DNA of 64,000 bases from Oncomelania hupensis (taxonomy: Eukaryota; Mollusca; Gastropoda; Littorinimorpha; Pomatiopsidae), in assembly GCA_036898135.1 (NCBI GenBank), contig CM072516.1, forward strand, positions 59,621,740-59,685,739, given 5' to 3'. The position numbers and the translations under genes were made by a program. Shown piece after piece: positions 51,571 through 63,000 of this stretch (position 1 is the first letter of the stretch; every line of letters starts with the position of its first letter). Under the pieces are notes generated by a model, which had not been told where the DNA came from, searched no databases, and saw nothing but the letters and a program-made list of their open reading frames with translations.

Positions 51571-54500
51571 ATGTCTGATCCGTAAGTGTATACACGGCTG
51601 TAAATAAATATTTATACTGTTTTTCTTCCTGGGCCTAACCGGGCATATAAATAGCTTTTAATAGGTTTTTGCTATTCTACCTTCTGTCTTTTTGTCATTT
51701 GTGTACATAGTTGTAAATAGTCTATTTTTGTCTTTTTTGTAATTTATGTACATAGTTGTAAATAGTCTGTACCTTTACTGTCCCGTCTGTTGGTGTATTG
51801 TAGCAAAAGTGATGTTTCATCGAGTGCATGTATTTATATGTAATGACTATGTAAAGCGTGGTGAGTCTGGTCATAGGCTGGAGTACCCGCTATATAAAAA
51901 TCCGTTATTATTATTATTATTAATGTGCTGTTTCCATTACAGAGTACACTCCACTACTGCACTAGTCTATTTTATATTCGGTATTTATCAGCTACTTAGC
52001 TAGGCTTAGTATAAATCGTTTACTTAGCCAACTGTTTCACACAGCTGATGTTATGAAATATGTTTGTTTTTAAATACATGGCTAGCATCAAAGAAGAATT
52101 TTAAGATTAGGGCTAGCTAACTCTTAATTTTAGAAGTAGATTATTTCTGTATGTTTTCTGTGGGCTACAGGACGGTTGAATATGAGATGTTCATCTTAAT
52201 GTTCGCAGTGCTATCAAACAAACTGCATGTTAGTTGGCAGGGGCAAAAATAATAACTGTATTTTCAAATTGTATAGAAAGTCAGATAATTTGATTTTAAG
52301 GAAAATGTGTTAACACATTTAGTAATATGTTATTCTGTATGTGTGTGTGTTTCAGGTTATTTACACTGATGTTTGGTACAGTGGCTGCCGAGAAGTTGTA
52401 CTTTGTGTCTGTGTTCCGCAGCTTGCCAGTCAGATCAATGAGGGGTGACTGGGGATCACAGGTAATTACAAAAGCAACGTGAATCAACTTCAGAATATAG
52501 CAAATCAGAATAGGTCTATTCCTTAAACAGTGGTGTTGCTAGAAATTTCAGCATAGGCCATTTGACCGATTCAGTCACAAACCTTTAGGACATTTTGAAA
52601 ATCTTTCGGCCATCATTTTGACTTCTTTACAACACCAAACTATGTTTCAACTTGGCCACTGATAAGTTTCGTTTTTGTTTTTTTTCGGCGGCATTTCGAA
52701 AACAAAAGGTTTTATTGCTGTAAGCACGCCGTTCGCAACAAGGGACGTTACTCTAACTCTCTCTGCTGATGCATGTGTCGTCTGCTTGGCGCTTCCGATA
52801 CTTGATGTTACAATAACTCATAACACCTTTATTTATCCGATAGGAAATTAAAATGGCCAGAAGCAATAACAACGAAACAGACATGAGACAAGCAAACAAA
52901 AAAAGGACAAAGGGTGGCCAATTGAGGCGTAAAACCTTAGGACAGCGGATCGATCAGAACGTGACTCTTTCGGACATTTTAGAATTTTATCAGTGAATGG
53001 CCGATTTGCCGACGAAAACGACATCACTGCTTAAATAGACCTAGTCCTTACTTATTAGAGTTACCTCACTTTGTTTATAGAGCAAACTTGGCGACTCAGT
53101 TATATTCTGTCTTATGCAGAAGATGCAGACAGTAAAGCGTTTTGCATGGGGAACATGCAAAACTGTCTCCAGGTATTCTGAAAGATGTACAGGGATAAAG
53201 TTTATTCCGTTAGTCAAGCCTGGAACGTATAATTATCAAATAGATCAATGCCTGAATCAAGGCATGCGGACAACCAGCCAAACAACTGAGTGTTTTTTTG
53301 TTTGTTTTGTTTTGTAACTGATCATGAAAGCCATCAAATGCTGGATGTACATTTGCAGCAGGGTTGGTGTAGTGAAGTACTTATGTAAGCAGGACACCCC
53401 TTGGGGTCATGAGCAATCTTGCCACTGTAGATTGTTCAAACCTATAAAGGGAACAGTGAAAGCCACAGTTGAAAACCTGTCTTTCCTTTATAGGCAAGAC
53501 GCTTCACTGCGGCAACAGTACCCCCGTTGGAGTGCCGGGGGTTTTCAGTATAAATAGTATCCCCACTTTATGGAAATTTAGTGCTTTAAATTCCCACTGT
53601 CGCTGTCTTCCTCATTTACTCTTTCCTATTCTTGCTCTGTCCTTCACTCTGCTATACTATCTTCTTCTTCGCTAGATCAATGACCTACCTTTTTTCTTGA
53701 AAACTCTTCCTGGACAAGACTCCTTGTTTGTGTATGAGGTCTGTTGGATCAGCTTGGGAGTGTTGGACGCTTTCTGCCGGGTGGTCACTAGGGCTTCCTA
53801 TGAATGTACTATTTAGCACTATAGGCATTTTATATGTATGTGTTTGGTTGATGATTTATAATGATGTTTGTATTCTATTTTGTTTTTGTAACCGGGGTGT
53901 TCGCGTAGTTGAGGTCAACCCTCAGCCGTCCCCCGCGTGGGATGTCTTTATTGTAAAGTGACTGGCCGGTGGAGGGCATTCAATTTTCCCACTGGGGTTG
54001 TTTCAGCAGATCTTTTATGCGGATCGGGGGTTGTCCGGTCCTGATTTGGCTCGGAAGAGTCCGCTGGACCTAAAGCAACAATAAATCAATCAATCATGTA
54101 AGCAGGAGAGTAGATGGAAATAATACTTGATGTGGTTTTAAAAAATATATATATATTTATATTTTAAGGCTTTTTATTTGTATTCGATTCTTCTTTGATG
54201 CACACACTATTATCAGTTACACAGCTCACTTCAAGTTACACTTTCAGTTTTGAGTTTATTTTGGATTTAATCCAATTAATTTGATTTAATCAAAATAAAA
54301 TCAGAATAAAGTACACAATTCAGTTCTGAACTATGACCATGATTATTGGCTGCATGTCAAAATGTGGGATAGCTCAGTTGGTTGAGCAGTGAGCTTGTGT
54401 TACAAAGGTTACAGGTTTGATTCCCGGTGGCCCGGACATAAACATTGGCTGTGAGCACGGGCCATCTTACTGTTGCTATTATTGTGATGTTTGTTTTTCC

Positions 54501-55405
54501 TTCTCCTTCATCCCCAGTCACCTAATATTGTGCTCAGTCGTCTGAGCATCAGACTCGGCTTGAGCAGCTCTTGAGCTTAAAAAATACTAGATAAGAATGA
54601 TAAATAAATTTTTAAAATATTAATAAAATACATCCCCACTAAACGATTGCCAATAAACATCATATTTGCAACATGGGAAGCTTGTTCATAGATAAAAACT
54701 TCTGATTAACCGGATTCATTGTTTGAAAGTCAATCCGAGATGATTCTTGTCGGGGGAAGAGGGATTTGTCTCGAAGAGGGTTCTTGAGAGGATTATGCAT
54801 TTTCATACCAGCCTATGAAATCGCTCATGAGTTCAAACTGCTTGCTCTCACAGACAAGGGAAATAACTTGCTTGTTTATGGTTTAAGCCATTTAAGATAT
54901 CATAACATTTAGGACTCTCTGAACTAGAGTATACAGTTGTGTGCTAGTGATTTACTTACTTAAACTCAGTGGTTATGGTTTTCAAGACATTAGATTTGCC
55001 TTGTATGACCAGTTGGGTGAATATCCCTTAGAAATAGATTTATGGTATCATATTCATAGGGCAGGCTGATTTGATTGGATTTTGATGTGAAAGTAACACA
55101 AGTGCTGCATCAGTACATGCTTTCTAGACTGATGTCTTGCTGGTGTGATTGTGATGATTTATGTGTTGCAGGTCTTGAACCGCGAGGCATTGGTGTTCCT
55201 GTGCATTAACTATGCCTTCTTCTCTGTGGTGGTGCTCTCCTTCATCCTCTTCATGATCATCCTCACGCACACCTCCTCCTCTCAGGAAGATCTCCTCACC
55301 TCTATGGCCATTATGGCCACATGCTTCATCCTGGTGGACCTCATCGTGGCCAACTTCCTTGTCCACACCATCCACATGAACATGGAAGTCAAGCTCATTT
55401 TGTGA
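51571..55405 (+). CDS. Small uncharacterised two-helix membrane protein
   Basis: I do not recognise the family. Two exons are well supported: 52356-52461 (LFTLMFGTVAAEKLYFVSVF, ending RGDWGSQ) and 55172-55405 (VLNREALVFLCINYAFF, ending HMNMEVKLIL, TGA). The second encodes two hydrophobic segments (about ALVFLCINYAFFSVVV through FMIIL, and MAIMATCFILVDLIVANFLV) joined by a short polar loop THTSSSQED. The exon at 52356 needs two bases from an upstream exon. ATGTCTGATCC|GTAAGT at 51571-51581 provides exactly that phase with a strong donor, giving MSDPLFTL and 116 residues in total. Without it, translation could start at 52369 (108 residues). The last intron (2.7 kb) contains a 0.7-kb retroposon and a tRNA-like SINE. 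Confidence is good for the last exon, moderate for the rest. Confidence 0.6.
51600..51928 (+). mobile_element. Retroposon 3' end with (ATT)n tail
   Basis: A duplicated TTTATGTACATAGTTGTAAATAGTC-like unit (about 51700 and 51745) leads into GTACCCGCTATATAAAAATC and then (GTT)ATTATTATT at 51903-51923. A 3' TATAAAAATCCG plus ATT tail resembles non-LTR element ends. The 5' limit is uncertain. Confidence 0.4.
53395..54095 (+). mobile_element. Full-length 0.7-kb retroposon (copy 6)
   Basis: Flanked by ATGTAAGCAGGA at 53383-53394 and 54096-54107, a perfect 12 bp target duplication. It begins CACCCCTTGGGGTCATGAGC, carries GTATAAATAG at about 53546, and ends GGACCTAAAGCAACAATAAA plus (TCAA)n. It shares its full extent with the minus-strand copy at 24046-24746 with few differences, so both inserted recently. 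It lies in the last intron of the membrane-protein gene, in sense. Confidence 0.88.
54364..54612 (+). mobile_element. tRNA-derived SINE
   Basis: The head looks like a tRNA: TAGCTCAGTTGG (A box, 54370-54381) and GGTTTGATTCC (B box, 54414-54424), spaced as in RNA polymerase III internal promoters. The sequence then continues well beyond tRNA length (GTGGCCCGGACATAAACATT, then a CAGTCGTCTGAGCATCAGAC body) to an A/T-rich end near 54612. It is not a functional tRNA because the body does not close an acceptor stem. Confidence 0.75.
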
Positions 55406-55705
55406 TGGTTCCTACTCCTTAGCCTTATGAAAACGGCATACCATTGGAGTTACTTTAAGGGAAACTTACAGTGAAAATCGACTGAGGCGAATACGGCTCA
55501 CACGTGTAAGACAGTGCATTTCTCAGTGGAATGATGCCACAACCTGATTGAATTTTGAACCTGTACTGTTGTGTAGCTATTGGTGTTGACTTAATTGTAC
55601 TGTGTGTATTGTGTGTTGTGAAGTGTCAAACGAAAAGACCTAATCAGACTGTAGGAAAATATAACGCTGCGGGTTGTCATCAGTACTCTTTAAGCTTCTA
55701 AAAAC

Positions 55706-57836
55706 ATGAATCCAGACAAGAACATTCGCCAGCTGGACCTGCCATCGGGCAGGTCAAATACAGGGGTGATGGAGTGTCCAAGTAAGGAGCCTGGCAGCTC
55801 CACCCCCATGAGCCCTAGCTCCGTGTTTGCCCAGAAACTGTTGTGCGGTATTCCCCACAGCTTCTTGGACGCCATCACCCTTAGCCACTGGGACAACATT
55901 TTGGGCCCACGCCTGGAGCATGTTTGGTACGTGGAAGAACGGCCCCAGCCTCGCCTCAATATCTTGCGCTTCATCACAAGCCAGGTCATCAGCGGGGAGA
56001 TCTGCCGCCCGCTCAACAACAGTCACATCGACTTCAAGTTCTTTGACATTCCAGACAAAGGCATTGTGATTCCCTCCTTTGTTTTTTCAGCACAGAGGGC
56101 TGGGGACTTGTCTCTCCATGCCATGGCCTTGGTGATTCCCAACTCAGAGCTGGCCGTCTTCCTGCAGGTCAGCATGGTCTTGCAGGCTTGGTTCACCAGG
56201 TTTCTCTCCCGCCTCAGAGTTCTTCTGGAGAAGGTCAGCTTCATTAGGGTTTTGCATCTCCCTTCCTCACTCTTTTCCTGCATATTTATGTGTTATATTG
56301 CCTTTTAAATGTTGGACAAGACCAACTTTTTTTTGTTTAAGTATATAGTTTTTGTATTGTAACTTGCATGCCATGCAATAACAGAGTGTATTTACCTTTG
56401 ATTTGATTTTGCGTTGTTGGTAGAAGAAGTTTGAATAATGTTGATAATTATCGTCGGTGGATATTGTTGAGAATTTTCTAGAATTGTTTACTATTGACCG
56501 AAGCTTCGCGATAAATCTAGTAATAGCTATGAGATTCTTCTATCCTAAATAATGTTATATGATGTAAGACAGTGCATAGTTCCGGTGACGAGTTTGTTTG
56601 TTTTTTGATTGGGTGTTATTGCGTCATGCTGGAATGTTCGAACTTTTTCTCTATTGCAGAGAGGCTTTATAAGTGATGCACCGTGTCTGCTTGAGTAGTG
56701 AAAAAGTGATTGAGAGAGATTTGTGATGATCTTTGAAATGGTTTTCAGAAAGCGATCTTGTATACAGTTGTTGATGTTTGCTGAATAAAGTCGGAAAACT
56801 TTATATGACGACTCCTGCCTTGTTGCTGAGTGAACAGGCTGCGTGGATAAACGAATCTGAGTTACACTTTAAAAGGTTCATGCAACGGAGTTGAATCAAC
56901 AATTGATAAAAATAACAACCATGTAACACTTGACTTGTTGTAGTTCTTGCTCTTTAATTTAATTGTTGCTGTATGGTACTAGCCAGTGTGAGACAATTTA
57001 AAAGGTTAACAAACGTTTTAGGGAGATCTTCTGATCTTGAAACATAGTTTGAAATAAATGTCTTATTTCAGTGTAAGTTATGCTAGTACTCAAATAAGAT
57101 TTTAACATCACACGTGTGTCACATTAAAGACAATTTTGTGCCAGTAATGTTTGTTTTCCTTCAGAGGTTGTTTGCTGAAATAATTCTCTTTGACTGTTTC
57201 AGAAAAGTTTTTGTGAAGAAGACATGCTACAAGTCTCCGAATGGCTCTCTGTGTGCCTTCAGATGTTGTCGTCTTTGAAAGAAGCTGGGCTTCCTCCTAC
57301 CATCCGTGTAAGTCATTTGTCAAGAAATTGAATAATTCATTATAATGACAAATTCAGTCCTGATCGTAGAAAAGAAAGTATGTTTTTACGAATGTGCTTT
57401 TTTTTTCGATTGTACATTTATTTTTTTTATGTTCTTGTTAGTCATGCATTTTGATTAAAGGACATTGGTCCAATAACATTTATTTGGCTCCAAAGATGTC
57501 TTGCTTATTGGCATCCGCAGGTAAGAAAAATATGGAAAAGATTCATGGGCAGCCTTATTAAATCTATTGTCGAAAAGTAATACTAAATGCTATTTTGTTG
57601 GTTGATGTTTTAAATGTAGAACTGTCTATGTTGGACTAATTGCAGTTGACCTATACGGCCTTGTGTCCATCGTGTAACCTGGAGCAAGATTTTCTGCAGA
57701 AGGCCATCGCTTCCCATCTCATGACCTTTGGTCGCAGTATTGTGGTTGGCGGGGCCTCTGACAGAATCAACATGGTCAGAATGTTGTTTGTGATTGTTCG
57801 TTGTTGTGCATTCTAATGAAAGAATAGTATGTTCTT

Positions 57837-57887
<51 letters not shown>

Positions 57888-59945
57888 ATATCAGTCTATT
57901 CCACTGATTTGGAACCATTGTTTGATTAGCTGGAGGTAGAATGCTGTTTTGTTTGTACCACAGGTGGTGCACACGCTGGCTTTATTCAGTTGGGAAACAG
58001 AGAGAGCTTGCACACGACTGGTGGTGGAAAGCAAGCAGTGGCCATATGCGCATGATCTATGCATACAGGGAATCCTCAAGGTACAATACATTTACACTTC
58101 CTTTCAAATAGCTATTTATTTCCTTTCTAATTTTATGCTGGTGCGCTTCCTTTTTGATTTGCATGCATAGCAGTGTGAGTCTTTGTACTCACCTCCCCCA
58201 AAAACATTTTGAAAATCTGCAAATCTTTTTTGCAAATTTTGCAAATCTGTGGAAAATGAGTCCTAAATAGTCCAAAAATGAAATCGGGAAAACAAGTCCG
58301 TCTGCCATCTGTCTGTGCAAAAACTTTAAAGTGGCTAAGTATTCAGGACCTATTTCAACTGTCACAACCAAACTTGGTACGATGATGAATACCCATGAGA
58401 CCTCATAAATGATCAGTGAAAGAATTACATCACTTCAGAGTCAAGGTCACAAGATCAACAAATGTTAGTCAAAAAATGACAATTTTTCAAAAAAATTCAA
58501 TTTTTTAAAGGTTATTAATATTGAACTTGTGATTTTTTGTTGCATGATAGGTATCAATGAGATATACATACTATACAAATTTGGTCTACCTCACTCCAAG
58601 GCCAAGGTCATTGGAGCTGTTTAACGTCGGTCAGTATAGGTATTTTGAAGTGACCTTGGCCCTAAACTATGAGAGATATAAAGTCCAATCTTGTTTTATT
58701 TAGAGATGATGGATTGATCTTTCATATTTGTTCCATTTTTTGCGTTGAAGGTCAAGGTCATTTTAGGCCTTGCAAAAACATACACAAAATAGGTCATTGT
58801 ATAGTGGAATGGCTGTTTATTTAACCCATAGTATGCAACAACATTGGGTTATTTGATCAAAAATGCATTAGAGATCAAGTGAGGGTCGAGGTCATACCAA
58901 GGTCAAACTCGTTGGACATCCCAAGGTCACAATGTTTTTGGTATTAAACAACTTTTGCTGTACTTTATTTGATAGTACATGAGTGTACTTGAAGGCGGAA
59001 GTCAAGGTCATCTCAAGGTCAATAGCATAGAAAGATCAAAGTTGGTATTACTTTGCATTTTAATGCCACCATTTGATTTTGTTTTTTTCTGGGCTTTCAT
59101 TTTCAAGTTAAATATTGCGAGTTTCATAAGGTGCATGTGAGTCATAAATGGGCTTGGCCCTTCTAGTTATTATATTTAGGTTGTGATTTATTCAGAGAAA
59201 AAAAATCTGAAAAAGATAGATACTCAAACCAGAGTCACAATGATTTTATTATTTTTGCGTACAAATTATATATATATTTACGCAAATCTTTCAGATAATT
59301 TTATGTGTGTGTGTGTTACCAGCAATGTGTGAAATCCCGGTATTGTATAAATGCCTAGGTAAGGTATAGAATGCCTGATGATGCATTCTATACTTTATCT
59401 AGGCATTCTATAGAATGCCGGATCTCACACATTGCCGGTACCATATTATATATATATATATTCACATTCTTTTAACTATGGGTGCAAGTATTTTTAGGGA
59501 CAGTGAACACAATATTCTTGCATACTGGTGTACATGGGTGCAAAACTGAAAGTGCTAGTGTCGCCTTTTTCACCCACTTCGACTTCTTTCGTTAAATCTT
59601 ACATGTATGATTTATGGAAAAAAAGCTTTCTTAATCTTAGTCTTCTGTTTGTTGTATTGGGAATAAACCTGCCTGTGCTTGTTGTTGTCACAGAACAAGG
59701 ACGGGTCCTACGACCTGCCCATTCGAGACATCCTGTATAGCAAATATCCCAGCACCATCATCGACGTACAGAAGCGCGATGTTAAGCAGTCCAGCTCTAT
59801 CGTTGATCATCCCCAGCTCAGCCAGGCTGCTGCTGTGGAAGAACTCAGTCAGCTGTACACTGGGAGAAGCTCAGAGTCAAGGCAAGCAGTTCAAGCACTC
59901 TGCAGTGTTAGATATTCCCCCTGACTTCCTCCCATCCCATACTGT

Positions 59946-59983
<38 letters not shown>

Positions 59984-61600
59984 ACCCACCCACACCCACA
60001 TCAAAGGTAAGGCAGTAGACAATGAATCTTTCTGAATGTATATGTATACTGACTGGCATCATATCGTTTTGTGCATATACAGCAGCTGGTATATTCCAGT
60101 CAGTAATACTGTGCCACTGAGTTTCTTTATTTTTCTTCTGTTTTTCTAATGTTTGGATCTTTTTAATGGATTTATGTGCAAGACACTCACAACAAGTCAT
60201 GCACCCCTTGAAAGAAAATTTCATCTTTGAATTTAATAAAACTGGTTTCAGCTCATTATTTGTTGTTTTAGATTGTAAACATATTTGTGTGTGTGTGGGG
60301 GGGTGGGGGTGGTGATGTATTCTGCAGAGTTGCTTCTCTTGAGCTGCATTTTTCTCATAAGGCAATGTCTGAGCGTTCTGCCCGAAAAAGGGTTAATCTT
60401 CAGGTAGCACATTTTTTACATATTATTTAGTGAAGTGAATTTATGTTGCCATGCTAGTTCCATTGCCATTGTATCTCTGCTCACTTGATTGAAATCAGGA
60501 AAGGCATTGCTAACTCAAGGCATTGCTAACTCAAAATGTTGCCATTTTATCAAGCATTAGATGAACGGTGCATTTAGTGTTTGCTTCTGTGTTTCAGTTT
60601 CACAGGGATGTTTCAGTCAGCGGATGTCCCTGAGACACTGGTCAAGACACTGCTAGATGAGGCAAGTAATGATCTACCAGTGATTACAACATGTATTACT
60701 TCTTGATAAGATTCTGTTGTAAAGATCTTGCTGTAACGGTGAAAGCAAACTACATCATGGTTAATAAACTACAAAATTGTCATCATTAAGTTAACAGATT
60801 CAGTATTGCTTGTACTCTTGTTTAGGTGTGGATATTTTGTCATTCAACAGTTGTCTTTGACTGTGAAGCCTTACACGTTGTATTGTTACATGTAGCTCCA
60901 CAAGCTGCCAGTGCAGAACGGCATCCGGGAGGCCTTTGTGGCCCATTTCATGCATCTACTGCAGCGCAGGGCACTCACACTCATCAAGCATGTGGAAGTA
61001 GAAACGTGAGATTTTTTTTCTTCTTTCTCTCTCTCTCAGGTCAAAATAATGCTAACTAAGCAAGCTTACACATATTGTGTTCAAGATGAAGATTACTGTA
61101 ATTACTTAACCATTTGATAAGTGTATACATGTTCGGTGTGTGTGTGTCTGTGTGTGTGTGATTGCATGTGTGTTGTCAAGCGCGGCGATCTCGCTTTCCT
61201 TACCGTTGGCGAGGTACCGCGCGATACAAATGTACTGTATTATTATTATACAGATCCATGTGGTGTGTGAGAGTGAATCTGAGTATGCTTTGAGCACAAC
61301 TCTAAGAAGTGTTTTTTATATGAATTGAAATTTATTATTTTATTTTTTTTGCAATTTTTAGGAAGCGACGTCCAGTTTGTGTATACCTTTGCATTTGTCT
61401 TGTTTACCAGGCAACAAGGCAGCCAATCTTTTAGAGGAGGGTTGAAGAAACTACGTTCTGACCTCAACCTTGCACTAGAAGGCGACCTCCGAATCGTGAT
61501 GGCAGCAGCAGAAAAGCTGAAGCCTGGAATTTGCAACGTTGTGCTGGGTGAGCGGCGCTACGATTCTGAATACCTTCCCAATGTGCCCGATCTCTTTTGA
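55706..61600 (+). CDS. C9orf72: C9orf72 homologue (DENN-type guanine nucleotide exchange factor complex subunit)
   Basis: C9orf72 pairs with SMCR8 and WDR41 in a DENN/longin complex acting on Rab/Arf GTPases in autophagy and lysosome control (family knowledge). Exons 55706-56233, 57203-57307, 57646-57774, 57964-58080, 59694-59881, 60598-60661, 60896-61005 and 61411-61600 join in phase to 476 residues; human is 481. Matches: SHWDNILGPRLEHVW (longin), SGEICRP, DFKFFDIPDKGIVIPS, FLQKAIASHLMTFGRSIVVG, CIQGILK, PSTIIDV, VPETLVKTLLDE, LLQRRALTLIKHVE and LNLALEGDLRIVMAAAEKLKPG. The N-terminal ~50 residues differ from human. The donors after 59881 and 60661 are both GC; using the GT beside the second one breaks the frame. 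No GGGGCC repeat is present. Introns hold (GA)n, (CA)n, an AAGGTCA repeat and a palindromic element. Confidence 0.96.
57841..57885. repeat. (GA)n microsatellite in C9orf72 intron 3
   Basis: About 22 uninterrupted GA units between the exons ending at 57774 and starting at 57964. Confidence 0.95.
58165..59166 (+). repeat. AAGGTCA-rich repeat, most complete copy (A3)
   Basis: About 1.0 kb running from GCATGCATAGCAGTGTGAGT to the shared 3' end TTGGCCCTTCTAG (CTAG at 59163-59166, followed by T). It contains at least eight AAGGTCA or GAGGTCA words on this strand, several as TCAAGGTCA, and one inverted AGTGACCTTGG. No reading frame. It matches copy A2 across its length and copy A1 over the last ~360 bp. 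It lies in C9orf72 intron 4. Confidence 0.85.
59319..59438. mobile_element. 120-bp palindromic MITE flanked by TA
   Basis: The left arm CCAGCAATGTGTGAAATCCC is mirrored by a right arm that, reversed, reads CCGGCAATGTGTGAGATCC. Pairing continues through GGCATTCTATA and TGCCTAGGTAA-type words almost to the centre at about 59378. TA flanks both sides (59317-59318 and 59439-59440). Confidence 0.8.
59947..59980. repeat. (CA)n microsatellite just after a GC donor
   Basis: About 17 CA units followed by CCCACC-type sequence, starting 65 bases into C9orf72 intron 5. Confidence 0.95.
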
Positions 61601-63000
61601 TCATGTTTGACTCTACGCTCTCTGTCCAGCTAGGTGGATTACTGGACTGTGATGCGTTTCCAACTGTCACTTTGTTCTGTTTTTTTGTAAAGAAATCCTT
61701 GAACTGTTGGAAGATGCAATGTGATATACCTTTTTGTTTTCTTGTTATGGTGATAGTCAAAGCTGCCAGTGATGTAGAATTCGACCATATTTTGTACGAT
61801 TTGTGCCGTCTGTAGTGCCTTTGTATGGATTTGATGTGACTTTTTTTTTTTTTTTTTTGCGTGAACCAAGTCACGACCTGAGAAGGCTAGTAAACAAGTA
61901 TAGTAATAAACCAGAACCTAGGTGAAGTTCGTGCAGTGCAAATTATAGGTTTAAAGCGTATTTATTGGTTAAAGCTCTACATCTGAGTAAAAGTCAAAAT
62001 ATTTTATATTTCCAGGATTTAAGGTGACGGCTGTTAATTATTTATTATTGTTTTTTTTTAAATCAAACTTTTTCCTATTTTGGCATCAAAAAAAAAAAAG
62101 AAAAAAGTCAAGAGCATTTTCTAATCATTTGCCACTTGAGAATGTGTAGTTTGCAAGATTGTAAATAAATGAATGGATACTTAAATACTTGATCAGTGTG
62201 AAGATATTGTTTGTCTACGTGCATGCATTGTAATTGAGAAGGATGCACTGTGGGTTTAAAATGGCCATTTTATATTATTCATTTGACAGCTTTCTTTATG
62301 CTTAATGCCTTGGTCGATTTCTTGCTGCGATACTTCCACAGAGGTAGATGGTTATCGACCATGTTTATCTGGTTTATTTTGCATTGCTGTTGTTGGGCTG
62401 GTGAGTTTTGTGTTAAACGGTTGTGATTTGCTTTTTTAATCTAAAACAAAGGATGGTTTGCTAATTAGTGTGAATGAAATGAAGAATTCACATGTGTGTG
62501 TTTGTTTAGCATTGCTGCAAATTATTTATGTTTGAACAAGATATAAAACAATTAATTGTTACAGGGGCATGGATCTACTCCATTAAAACGATGGAAGGGT
62601 AAATATCCCCACTGCCTGGAAAAACAAAAATGCTACTGTAAGCATTCATAAATATGACTGTTTTTCCAGGCACTTATAATATGTGATCAAATAGCCATTT
62701 GGAAAAGTTATAAAAATTAGATTTTAAAATATTTTTCAAACTGTAATTTGTAGAACATTTAAAGATTTTTTTTTTTAATAGTTATTCTTTTTTGTTTCTC
62801 TCTGATGAAACGAATATGATGAATAAAATTATATGTAAAATATATATCTGTACAAAGATTTCTTGTTGAATGTTTGACTGTGTCTGATATTGCATCTAAT
62901 ATTCTAATGACTGTTATAAATACATCTCTGTTGCATGCAGTTACATATGCAATTTCATTTTACCTCAAGTTGTTTTTGCTATTATTATTAACAATAAATC
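61601..63000 (+). other. C9orf72 3' UTR region
   Basis: AT-rich with several AATAAA signals (61905-61910, 62164-62169, 62822-62827, 62993-62998), suggesting alternative 3' ends. No other gene seen. Confidence 0.5.

Noticed and set aside
54364..54440. A functional tRNA gene
   Set aside because: A and B boxes are good, but there is no matching acceptor stem and the sequence continues as a SINE body.
55706..61600. A GGGGCC-type hexanucleotide repeat in C9orf72
   Set aside because: No such repeat is present in the introns visible here; only GA, CA and TA microsatellites.
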